A stretch of 13,289 nt of DNA from contig JBHENW010000212.1 in assembly GCA_046261875.1 (NCBI GenBank), forward strand, positions 1-13,289, written 5' to 3'. The notes under the pieces are model-generated. The model did not search any database and was not told where the DNA came from. It saw only the letters and a list, made by a program, of their open reading frames with translations. Made by a program: the position numbers and the translations under genes. Position 1 is the stretch's first letter. Each line of letters begins with the position of its first letter. Positions 7,396 through 13,289 of this stretch are shown here, piece after piece. Origin of the DNA: JBHENW01 sp046261875. GTDB lineage: Bacteria > Acidobacteriota > Thermoanaerobaculia > UBA5066 > Gp7-AA6.

Positions 7396-7436
7396 CCCTC
7401 GCCCCGAGGTAACACGCCGCGCGGGGCGGTCGAGGG
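7396..7436. other. GC-rich interrupted hairpin upstream of the kinase gene
   Basis: CCCTCG-CCCCG (7396-7406) can pair with CGGGG (7422-7426) and CGAGGG (7431-7436), with a 4-base bulge on the right arm. It lies just after the conserved end of the acetyltransferase. No T run follows. It may be a weak transcription barrier before the kinase operon; the role is inferred. Confidence 0.25.
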
Positions 7437-7514
7437 CGCGATCGGCTCGGCACCCGCGCCGACCGCCGGCGTTTCGAATTCATGACGGCTCTCCACGGAA
7501 GCCGGTCGCTCGGT

Positions 7515-7543
7515 TTGAAGCGCCGGCACCAGCGTGCGATAAG
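7515..7543 (+). promoter_or_regulatory. Candidate promoter of the kinase gene
   Basis: TTGAAG (7515-7520) and GATAAG (7538-7543) are separated by exactly 17 bases; each matches its sigma-70 consensus box at four of six positions. The predicted start of transcription would be only about 8 bases before the ATG at 7558, so the leader would be very short and the GGAG at 7549-7552 would sit at the RNA end. The pairing may be chance. Confidence 0.22.
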
Positions 7544-7557
7544 GTCGCGGAGTTTCC

Positions 7558-10206
7558 ATGACAACCGGATCGGTCGAGTCCCGCCGGCCGATGATGCTCT
7601 CGCCCGGCGAGAGTGTCGGCGCCTACACCATCCTCGGCGTCCTCGGCCGGGGGGGTATGGGAGAGGTCTATCGGGCCAGAGACAGCCGCCTCGGCCGTGA
7701 AGTGGCCTTGAAGATCCTGCCCGAAGAGGCCGCCGACGACCCTGAGCGAATCCGCCGTTTCGAGCAGGAGGCGCGCGCCGCCTCCGCCCTGAACCACCCC
7801 AACATCGTCGTCATCTACGAAACCGGCGAGGCGACACCACCCGGCCGCGCGCAGCCGATGCGGTTCATCGCCATGGAGCTGCTGGACGGCGAGTCGTTGG
7901 ATGCGCTGCTCGCCGCCGGCGGCCTCCCGTTGAAGCGCGTGCTCCAGTATGCCGGCCAGATCGCCGATGGCCTTGCGCGGGCCCACGAGTCGGGCATCCT
8001 GCATCGGGACCTGAAACCCTCCAACATCGTGGCGACGCGCGACGGCCACTTGAAGATCCTCGACTTTGGACTGGCGAAGCTGCGCTCCCTCTCCTCCGAG
8101 GACAAGACGCACGACGTCACGGTGGCCCTGACGCTCACTTCGCCCGGCACGCTTCTGGGCACCGTCGGCTACATAGCACCCGAACAGGTGCGCGGCGAGC
8201 CGGCCACACCGGCCTCGGACCAGTTCGCTATGGGCTGCATCCTCTTCGAGATGCTCACGGGCCAGCGCCCCTTCCAACGGAAATCGGCCGCCGAGACGCT
8301 GTCGGCGATCATGCGCGACGAGCCGCCCGCGATCGAGGAGCTGAACCCGGACGCCCCCGTTCCGCTCCGGTGGATCGTCGAGCGATGCCTCTCGAAATCG
8401 GCGCGCGACCGCTACGCCTCGACGCGCGACCTGGCCCACGACCTTCAGAAGCTGCGAGAGACCGCGACGGAAACGAGCCTGCGCTCGATGTCGATCAAGT
8501 TCCAGTCGCCCAAGCGCCGGCGTGCCTTGCGCATCGCGGCCGGTGCTCTCCTCGTTGCGGTCGTGGCGGGGGGCGCGTCTTTTCTCCTCTTCGAGAAACT
8601 CCGCACCGTTCCGCCCCCGACCTTCCAGCGGCTGACTTTCCGCCACGGCATGGTGTGGCGTGCCCTCTTTGTGCCGAACGCGAGCTCGATTCTCTTCACG
8701 GCGACCTGGGAGGATCAGCCGACACAGATGTACCTGACGTCTCCCGAATCCGCCGGGCTCGACCGGAAGCTCGAAGCCGAACCGCTCGTCCCGATGGCCT
8801 TTTCGCCCGATGGCTCGGAAGCGCTCGTGTTGCTCGGGACTTTCCGCCTGCCGAACGGGCTGCTGTCGGGCACGCTCGCGCGGATGCCGGCGCTCGGTGG
8901 AAGGCCACGGCCGATTCTGGCTGAGGCCGCGTGGGCCGACTGGTCGAGGAGCGGACAGTGGCTCGCCGCCGTGCGCAACTCGGGCGGCGAAAGGGTGCTC
9001 GAGCTGAGGGATGCGGAAGGCGGGAACGCGAAAGAGCTCTTTCGAACGCGAGGCTCGATCTCCTCCGTGCGTTTCTCTTCCGGCGACGATTGGATCGCTT
9101 TCATCCATCATCCGAACGTGCAGGCGACGGCCGGACATGTCCAGGTCGTCGCAAGGGACGGCGCTTCGCGAAGGGTCCTGACCGCACTCCTCGAGTCCTG
9201 TCTCGGCCTCGACTGGAACGGCCGAACCGGCGAGGTCTGGTTCACGACGACCGAGAGCGGGCAGGGGCTTCTGCGGGCCGTCACTCCATCGGGGCGGCAG
9301 CGCCTCATCGAGTCGTTTCCGGAACAGTTCGTCCTGCAGAGCATCCAGGAGGGCTCGCAGCGGTGCCTGTTCACGTCAGCCAGCCGGCGTGGGGCTCTCA
9401 CCGTATTCCAGAAAGGACTGCCTCGCGACATGTCGTGGCTCGATTACTCGCGGGTGACTGACATTTCTCCCGACCGCAAGACGATTCTCTTCTTCGACCG
9501 GGGCCCGACGCCGAAGACGTGGGGCTCCTGGGTCCGCCCGATCGACGGCGGCGAGGCGGTCAGACTCGGAGCCTGGGAGCCGGGGAGGTTCTCTCCGGAT
9601 GCCCGCCGGATCGTCGGAACCTCGGAAGACGCCACCGGCAACGGGCAGCTCGTTATTTTCCCCGTGGGGGCGGGAGACAGCCGGCCGCTTCCGACGCCGG
9701 GCCTGGCCGCTGAGGAGCCGTCGTTCGCCGGCCCCGACGGGATCCTCTTCGTCGGGATGCACGAGGGGAAGCGGCAGGTGTGGACGATCCGAACCGATGG
9801 GAGCCAGCTGCGTGCCCTCGGCGCACCGGACTGCGCTCTCCCTCAACCGAATCCCTCGCTCCAGTCCTTCGTCTGCGAAGGGGGGCCCGAATTCGCCGCC
9901 CTCTTCGTCTACCCGATGGACGGCGGCCCCGGCCGCAAACTCTTCGAGCATCCCGCCGGCAAACGACTCTGGTACGCCCGCTTCGACTCGACCGGCAACC
10001 GGATCTTCGCCGTCGCCTCCGATCGCAGGTTCGTCACGCTCGACGCGGCCAGTGGCCGGGTCCTCCGCGAGGAAATCCTCCCTGTGCCGAAATCCCTGGG
10101 CTATGCTGAGCTGATCGACGCCAGCCTCGATGCCGAGGGATCGATCGTGGTTTACTCACTCAATACCTATTCCGCGCAGATGTATTCCGTGTCCGGGCTG
10201 AGATAG
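7558..10206 (+). CDS. Transmembrane Ser/Thr protein kinase with C-terminal TolB/WD40-like propeller
   Basis: 882 residues. A Hanks-type kinase domain spans about 22-300: glycine loop GRGGMGEV (30-37), Lys52, Glu71, catalytic loop HRDLKPSN (149-156), DFG (169-171), activation loop ending GTVGYIAPEQ (201-210), D221 and R285. All catalytic residues are present, so it should be active. A basic stretch (319-325) leads into one membrane helix (about 326-346). The remaining 530 residues, outside the membrane, are repeated short beta strands with elements such as AFSPDGSEALVLL and RFSPDARRIVG, typical of a TolB/WD40-like propeller. The start at 7558 has GGAG five bases upstream. This layout is common in Acidobacteriota and suggests a sensor kinase. 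The 26-base gap to the small peptide gene and then to a SagB-like enzyme suggests that it controls or takes part in that cassette. The ligand and substrate are unknown. Confidence 0.92.
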   Translation: MTTGSVESRRPMMLSPGESVGAYTILGVLGRGGMGEVYRARDSRLGREVALKILPEEAADDPERIRRFEQEARAASALNHPNIVVIYETGEATPPGRAQPMRFIAMELLDGESLDALLAAGGLPLKRVLQYAGQIADGLARAHESGILHRDLKPSNIVATRDGHLKILDFGLAKLRSLSSEDKTHDVTVALTLTSPGTLLGTVGYIAPEQVRGEPATPASDQFAMGCILFEMLTGQRPFQRKSAAETLSAIMRDEPPAIEELNPDAPVPLRWIVERCLSKSARDRYASTRDLAHDLQKLRETATETSLRSMSIKFQSPKRRRALRIAAGALLVAVVAGGASFLLFEKLRTVPPPTFQRLTFRHGMVWRALFVPNASSILFTATWEDQPTQMYLTSPESAGLDRKLEAEPLVPMAFSPDGSEALVLLGTFRLPNGLLSGTLARMPALGGRPRPILAEAAWADWSRSGQWLAAVRNSGGERVLELRDAEGGNAKELFRTRGSISSVRFSSGDDWIAFIHHPNVQATAGHVQVVARDGASRRVLTALLESCLGLDWNGRTGEVWFTTTESGQGLLRAVTPSGRQRLIESFPEQFVLQSIQEGSQRCLFTSASRRGALTVFQKGLPRDMSWLDYSRVTDISPDRKTILFFDRGPTPKTWGSWVRPIDGGEAVRLGAWEPGRFSPDARRIVGTSEDATGNGQLVIFPVGAGDSRPLPTPGLAAEEPSFAGPDGILFVGMHEGKRQVWTIRTDGSQLRALGAPDCALPQPNPSLQSFVCEGGPEFAALFVYPMDGGPGRKLFEHPAGKRLWYARFDSTGNRIFAVASDRRFVTLDAASGRVLREEILPVPKSLGYAELIDASLDAEGSIVVYSLNTYSAQMYSVSGLR

Positions 10207-10232
10207 TTTGTAAACGGTATCGAGGAGGTTCG

Positions 10233-10361
10233 ATGAAGAAGCTGAAGCTCAGGCTGACGGTCGGTGGCCGCGTGCGTGTCCCGAAGAAGGATTCGTGCGG
10301 GATCGACGGTACCAGGGGCGGGAAGATCCCGCGCGACCCGGTCGGCTTGAAGCGCAAGTAG
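10233..10361 (+). CDS. Small basic peptide, 42 residues; candidate precursor for the SagB-like enzyme
   Basis: ATG at 10233 is preceded four bases upstream by GAGGAGG (10222-10228), one of the best ribosome binding sites in the window, and ends with TAG at 10359-10361. The N-terminus is MKKLKLRLTVGG, followed by basic and glycine-rich sequence with 8 Lys, 6 Arg, 3 Asp and no Glu. The single Cys is C22, in KKDSCGIDGTRGG (18-30); the C-terminus is PRDPVGLKRK. There is no membrane segment. It sits between the kinase and the SagB-like dehydrogenase, with gaps of 26 and 13 bases. The position, size and MKKLxLxL opening, which recalls leaders of some modified peptides, make it a candidate RiPP precursor; S21-C22 or T27 would be possible modification sites. 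I do not recognise a family. A basic nucleic-acid-binding peptide, or chance, remains possible. Confidence 0.65.
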   Translation: MKKLKLRLTVGGRVRVPKKDSCGIDGTRGGKIPRDPVGLKRK

Positions 10362-10374
10362 CCCTCGCTTCGAC

Positions 10375-11472
10375 TTGAGCCGGCTCCTCCGCAGCCCGGA
10401 CATTCTCGTCGGCTGGGACGCGGAGCGGCTGTTCGTCAAGGATCTCGCCGGTCAGCGGGAGATTCTTTCTTCGCCGGAGATCGTTTCGCTCCTCGATCTC
10501 TTCGGAGAGCCCCGCACGCCCGCCGCGGCGGCGGACCTGCTTCCCGAGTACGAGCGCGCCTCGATTCTCCGGAGCGTCCGCCGTCTCGCGGCGATCGGCC
10601 TGTTGCTGCCGGAAAAGGAGGGGCGGCGGCGCTTGTCGCGGCTCAGGACGTGGAAAGGGAATCTCGCGTCGGCGCAGTACCACGTGGCCTGCCGCGACCC
10701 GCGCTATCTGGTCCGCCCGGCGGAGCTCGACCGATACCTGCGCGACCGCGTCGCGACACGGCGCCGGCCGCCCCGTTTCAAGCGTTACCCTGCGGCGCCT
10801 GGAGTGATGTTGCCCAGCGGACGGCCGCGGTCTGCCGCCGCGTGCCACTTCGATAAAGTTCTGGGCGCGCGCCGCACGACGCGGGAGTTTGCCCGGCGGC
10901 CCGTTCTCCTCGAGGACTTCGCCGCTCTCCTGCGCGGGACCTGGGGCAAGACCGGCGAGCTCGACACCGAACACCTCGGCAAGCTCACGACCAAGACGAG
11001 CCCTTCGGCGGGAGCGCTTCATCCGATCGAGTGCTATGCCCTCGTGTCGAACGTTCGCGGGCTTGCGTCGGGCCTCTATCACTACGAGGTCGAACGAGAC
11101 GAGCTGCGCCGGCTCAGGGCGGGACCGATGCGAACCGCCGCCGTCCGGGCGGCGTCGGGTCAGAGCTGGGTCGGCCGGGCCGCCTTCCTCTGCGTCATGA
11201 CCGCCGTCTTTGAACGCACCCTCTGGAAGTATCGGATCGAGGCCGCTTACCGCGTTCTCTGGCTCGAGGCCGGCCATCTCGCCCAGACCTTCTGCCTCCT
11301 CGCGGCCTCCCGCGGTCTCGGCTCCTTCGTCGGCGACACGCTCCAGGATTCCGCGATCGAGGAGCTCATCGGTCTCGACGGCGTTCGCGAGTTTCCCGTC
11401 TATCTCTGCGGAGCAGGCGTCCCGGGGCGGGAGAATGCCGCAGCGAAGATGCGAACGGCGAAGAAGACCTGA
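10375..11472 (+). CDS. SagB/ThcOx-like FMN-dependent peptide dehydrogenase with extra N-terminal domain
   Basis: 365 residues. The C-terminal half (about 158-352) is a nitroreductase-fold dehydrogenase of the SagB/McbC type, which oxidises azoline rings or related groups in modified peptides using FMN. Visible landmarks are ARRTTREFARRP (165-176), the flavin-site element SPSAGALHPIECY (209-221), GLYHYEVE (233-240), W294-type aromatic residues in RVLWLEAGHLAQTFCLLAASRGLG (293-316) and a final PVYLCGAG (341-348). Residues 1-80 form a separate small domain (VGWDAERLFVKDL, then helices, then AAIGLLLPE) of winged-helix or PqqD-like appearance, possibly a peptide-binding element. NLASAQYHVACRD (96-108) links the two. 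The start is TTG at 10375; an in-frame stop at 10348 leaves no ATG or GTG option and there is no ribosome binding site, so translation may depend on the peptide gene ending 13 bases earlier. Confidence 0.82.
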   Translation: MSRLLRSPDILVGWDAERLFVKDLAGQREILSSPEIVSLLDLFGEPRTPAAAADLLPEYERASILRSVRRLAAIGLLLPEKEGRRRLSRLRTWKGNLASAQYHVACRDPRYLVRPAELDRYLRDRVATRRRPPRFKRYPAAPGVMLPSGRPRSAAACHFDKVLGARRTTREFARRPVLLEDFAALLRGTWGKTGELDTEHLGKLTTKTSPSAGALHPIECYALVSNVRGLASGLYHYEVERDELRRLRAGPMRTAAVRAASGQSWVGRAAFLCVMTAVFERTLWKYRIEAAYRVLWLEAGHLAQTFCLLAASRGLGSFVGDTLQDSAIEELIGLDGVREFPVYLCGAGVPGRENAAAKMRTAKKT

Positions 11473-11518
11473 GAGTCGAATCCGGCGGTGAAAGTGGCTT
11501 GGCTATCCTTCGAACGAC

Positions 11519-12091
11519 ATGCATCTCGACGCGACTGACCTGCGCCGGCAATTCGAGGCGGCCGCTCGCGAGGCGCGCGACCTCGCCGGCGGACTGACGC
11601 TTCGGCAGCTCCAGTGGCGCCCCGCGGGAAAGTGGTCGATCGCAGAATGCTTCGATCACCTCAACCACGCGGAGCGGATCCTGCCCCGCTTCGACCGGAA
11701 GCTCGCCGAGGCCAGGGCGGCGGGCGGGCGACGACGGTGGCCCTATCGGGCCGGATGGATCGCGGGGATGTACATCCGCTCCGTCGAGCCGCCCGTGCGC
11801 CGCCTCCGCTTCAGGAGCCCGAAGGCTTTCCGGCCGCATTCCGAGACCGAGCTGACCGACGCCGTGCCCCGCTTTCTCAGGCTTCAGGAGGACCTGGCGC
11901 GGCGCGTGGAAGAGTCGGAGGGGGTCGACGTCTCGGGGATCCGCATGGGCTCTCCCGTGGTGCGGCGGTTCAAGATGTCTATGGCGGAGTGGTTCGCGTT
12001 TCTGGCGGCGCACCAGCGCCGGCACCTCTGGCAGGCGCGCAACGTGCGCGCGCATCCGGATTTCCCCGGGGCCCGCGATGCCGGACGGTAG
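11519..12091 (+). CDS. DinB-fold protein, putative metal-dependent, cytoplasmic
   Basis: A 190-residue DinB superfamily protein of the DinB_2 type. The conserved opening WRPAGKWSIAECFDHLNHAE (33-52) carries the first metal ligand, H47; the second pair is H165 and H169 in AAHQRRHLWQAR (163-174). There is no signal peptide, unlike the first DinB protein in the window (267-848), and the two share little sequence beyond the fold pattern. The start is ATG at 11519. No ribosome binding site is visible; TATCCT at 11504-11509, ten bases upstream, could be a -10 box giving a nearly leaderless message. The 3' end overlaps the dipeptidase gene by 14 bases. Relatives are often annotated as thiol S-transferases or damage-inducible proteins, but the substrate cannot be told here. 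Confidence 0.87.
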   Translation: MHLDATDLRRQFEAAAREARDLAGGLTLRQLQWRPAGKWSIAECFDHLNHAERILPRFDRKLAEARAAGGRRRWPYRAGWIAGMYIRSVEPPVRRLRFRSPKAFRPHSETELTDAVPRFLRLQEDLARRVEESEGVDVSGIRMGSPVVRRFKMSMAEWFAFLAAHQRRHLWQARNVRAHPDFPGARDAGR

Positions 12092-12779
12092 CCGCCGCAT
12101 GCTGGCGCGGGGACCTCGCGCCGCGCTCTTCGCACTCGCCGTATCCCTGTCCTGCGCGCCGCGGCCGCCCGCCACGACCGCGACGGGCCCGCCGCGGGAG
12201 CCCGGACCGTTTCGGGAAGCCGACCTCGTCGAGCTGACCGGCCTCGACCCGACGATCCGCCTCGATGTCCGATACGCGACCTCCAACAACTTCGTCGGAC
12301 GCGCCGTGTACGAGGAAGCGCGGGCGTTCCTACAGCGGCCGGCCGCGGAGGCCCTCGCGCGCGCGCACCGGCGGCTGAAGGAGCGGGGCTTCGGCCTCCT
12401 CGTCTTCGACGGCTACCGGCCCTGGGCGGTCACGAAGCTCTTCTGGGAGACGGCGACGCCGGAGCAGCGGGAGCGGGGCTTCGTGGCGAATCCCGCGAAA
12501 GGCTCGAAGCACAACCGGGGAAGCGCGGTGGATCTCTCCCTCTATGACCTGCGCACGGGCCGGGAAGTCGAGATGCCGAGCCCTTACGACGAGTTCACGG
12601 ACCGGGCCGATCCGGATTACGCGGGCGGGACGCCGGCGCAGCGCGAGCATCGCGACCTGCTCCGGGCCGCGATGGAGCGGGAAGGCTTCACCGTGGATCC
12701 CGGGGAGTGGTGGCACTTCAACTTCCGGGACTGGGAGAGCTACCCGATCCTGGACATCCCGTTCGCGGCGATCCGATGA
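12078..12779 (+). CDS. D-alanyl-D-alanine dipeptidase, VanX/DdpX family, exported
   Basis: A 233-residue zinc dipeptidase that would cleave D-Ala-D-Ala. Zinc ligands are H145 and D152 in SKHNRGSAVDLSL (143-155) and H213 in GEWWHFNF (209-216), with E210 as the general base. The His-Asp spacing of 7, His-His of 68 and Glu-His of 3 equal those I recall for VanX (H116, D123, H184, E181). VFDGYRPW (109-116) supplies the conserved Arg. Residues 1 to about 26 are a signal sequence ending AVSLSC, possibly a non-canonical lipobox with C26, followed by a Pro-rich linker. An in-frame ATG at 12099 would give a cleaner signal peptide of 19 residues before that Cys. No vanH or vanA ligase is adjacent, so wall recycling or peptide scavenging is more likely than glycopeptide resistance. 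It overlaps the neighbours by 14 and 4 bases. Confidence 0.9.
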   Translation: MPDGSRRMLARGPRAALFALAVSLSCAPRPPATTATGPPREPGPFREADLVELTGLDPTIRLDVRYATSNNFVGRAVYEEARAFLQRPAAEALARAHRRLKERGFGLLVFDGYRPWAVTKLFWETATPEQRERGFVANPAKGSKHNRGSAVDLSLYDLRTGREVEMPSPYDEFTDRADPDYAGGTPAQREHRDLLRAAMEREGFTVDPGEWWHFNFRDWESYPILDIPFAAIR

Positions 12780-13228
12780 CGCAGGCCCACGTCCCGAACC
12801 TCGCCGAGCTCGGCCGGCGCATGATCGCCGGCGAGACGCCCGGAGCGCCCGTCGCGCGGCTGATCGGGTTCGTCCCCAGGCGCATCGCGGACGGCGAAGC
12901 GATCTTCGAGATGGAGACCGACGAGCGCCACGCGAACCCGATGGGGACCCTGCACGGCGGGATCCTCTGCGACATCGTGGACGCCGCGATGGGCATGGCC
13001 TTCGCCTCGACGCTGGCGGAAGGGGAGAGCTTCACGACGCTCGAGCTGAAGATCAACTTCTTGAAGCCCGTCTGGAAGACGAAGCTCACGGCGACCGCGC
13101 GGGTCGTCAAGCGCGGGCGGACGGTCGGTCTCACCGAGGCCGAAGTCCGCGACCCGGAGGGCGATCTCGTCGCCCGCTCCTCGAGCACGTGCATGGTGCT
13201 GCGAGGGAAGGCGGCCGAAGGCCGCTGA
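12776..13228 (+). CDS. PaaI-like hotdog-fold acyl-CoA thioesterase
   Basis: A 150-residue cytoplasmic hotdog protein expected to hydrolyse acyl-CoA or aryl-acyl-CoA thioesters as a tetramer. The core motif is N54-P-M-G-T-L-H60-G-G (54-62), followed by CDIVDAAMG (65-73) with D66/D69 near the active site. LKINFLKPVW (91-100) and the C-terminal strand SSSTCMVLR (135-143) fit the family. The usual length is 130-160 residues, so it is complete. The start is fixed by the ATGA overlap with the dipeptidase stop; an upstream in-frame extension (from 12707) runs through dipeptidase coding sequence and is not credible. It is the last gene of the plus-strand block. The physiological substrate is unknown. 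Confidence 0.9.
   Translation: MTQAHVPNLAELGRRMIAGETPGAPVARLIGFVPRRIADGEAIFEMETDERHANPMGTLHGGILCDIVDAAMGMAFASTLAEGESFTTLELKINFLKPVWKTKLTATARVVKRGRTVGLTEAEVRDPEGDLVARSSSTCMVLRGKAAEGR
13211..13225. other. Small perfect hairpin at the end of the thioesterase gene
   Basis: GCGGCC (13211-13216), loop GAA, GGCCGC (13220-13225), ending right before the TGA stop. No T run follows on either strand, so a terminator role is doubtful. Confidence 0.25.
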
Positions 13229-13289
13229 CTAAGCGGCGCGAGGATCCGAGGCGGGGGCGCTACCGGCGCTTCCGGCCGGGTCTCTCGCT
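13229..13289 (-). CDS. Possible C-terminal end of a convergent gene (partial)
   Basis: On the minus strand the last 61 bases are open from the right edge to TAG at 13231-13229 and read ARDPAGSAGSAPASDPRAA. This Ala/Pro/Ser-rich stretch would suit a disordered C-terminal tail, and the stop directly abuts the thioesterase stop, as in other tight convergent pairs here. It is too short to identify and may be non-coding. Confidence 0.2.
   Translation of the reverse strand, partial: ARDPAGSAGSAPASDPRAA

Larger units (their letters stand above)
6888..7561 (+). pseudogene. AAC(3)-I-type aminoglycoside N-acetyltransferase (GNAT), frameshifted
   Basis: The conserved protein is spread over three frames. 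A GTG at 6888, five bases after a perfect AGGAGG (6877-6882), opens one frame (SSFARVSVRH). From about 6921 the homology continues in a second frame: APGDVAFMEALLATFGDAF, then DTY, FIALVA, KFEQERSEIYIYDLAV and HRREGIAT to 7200. It then moves to a third frame: ALIQALKK, GAYVIFVQADVGEEPAIALY and REDVLHFDI, ending near 7342. This matches AAC(3)-I enzymes such as AacC1 (KFEQ-RSEIYIYDLAV, HRR-GIAT, YVI-VQAD, ALYTKLG, HFDI). Each break is explained by one extra base, in a C run (6920-6923 or 6926-6930) and in GGG (7200-7202). An ATG at 6868 already in the middle frame would need only the second break. The third frame runs on for 72 Arg/Pro-rich codons to 7561, overlapping the kinase start; that tail is probably not native. 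Confidence 0.75.

Noticed and set aside
7480..9138. Minus-strand frame of 552 codons opposite the kinase
   Set aside because: Antisense to an unmistakable kinase domain; its sequence has no recognisable motif and mirrors the codon bias of the real gene.
10203..10215. GTTTGTAAAC near the kinase stop as a possible operator
   Set aside because: Only a 4-base inverted arm around two bases; likely chance, and it lies where read-through from the kinase gene is expected.
10249..11277. Minus-strand frame of 342 codons opposite the SagB-like gene
   Set aside because: Shadow frame; no motif, and it also covers the small peptide gene, which has a strong ribosome binding site on the plus strand.
12707..13228. 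Longer version of the thioesterase starting at 12707
   Set aside because: The added 23 residues are out-of-frame dipeptidase sequence; the ATGA start at 12776 fits the family N-terminus.
1..13289. CRISPR arrays, tRNAs, insertion sequences, phage or integrase genes
   Set aside because: No regularly spaced direct repeats, no cloverleaf-like stretch, no transposase or recombinase motifs were seen on either strand.

Overview
This is a GC-rich window (estimated by eye at about two thirds G+C, with strongly G/C-biased third codon positions), gene-dense, with short gaps and many overlapping start/stop junctions. The gene content resembles Acidobacteriota or a related soil/sediment phylum, probably a metagenome-derived contig: two DinB-fold proteins, a Ser/Thr kinase fused through one membrane helix to a TolB/WD40-like propeller, and a secreted protein of the 'PPEA...' kind. 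That placement is inferred from gene style; no rRNA or marker gene is present. I see no tRNA, rRNA, CRISPR array, insertion sequence or integrase.

Left part (1-6847). The window opens inside a minus-strand alpha/beta hydrolase (its first 71 codons). A 52-base divergent gap separates it from an exported DinB-like protein. That gene converges, with overlapping stop codons, on a membrane-anchored AsmA-like protein. Divergent from the latter is an ABC-2 exporter (ATPase and permease, ATGA overlap), followed at once by a secreted protein of unknown function that ends at an intrinsic terminator. Convergent to it is a two-gene minus-strand operon: a PlsC-like lysophospholipid acyltransferase and a C-factor/sniffer-like short-chain dehydrogenase.

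Middle (6888-7561). An AAC(3)-I-type aminoglycoside acetyltransferase (GNAT) is readable only by joining three reading frames. Both breaks fall in G or C runs and both look like one extra base, so it is either a pseudogene or a sequence with homopolymer errors.

Right part (7558-13228), all plus strand. A transmembrane Ser/Thr kinase with an extracytoplasmic beta-propeller is followed after 26 bases by an uncatalogued 42-residue, very basic peptide with a near-perfect ribosome binding site. Fourteen bases later starts a SagB/ThcOx-like FMN dehydrogenase with an extra N-terminal winged-helix-like domain. This kinase / small peptide / SagB-like trio looks like a peptide-modification (RiPP-like) cassette and is the most interesting part of the window. 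It resembles, from memory, the poorly characterised 'putative modified peptide / peptide modification system cyclase / peptide maturation dehydrogenase' cassettes, with a kinase in place of the cyclase. No YcaO cyclodehydratase or peptide exporter lies next to it. Downstream come a second DinB protein, a VanX-like D-Ala-D-Ala dipeptidase and a PaaI-like hotdog thioesterase, mutually overlapping and probably co-transcribed.
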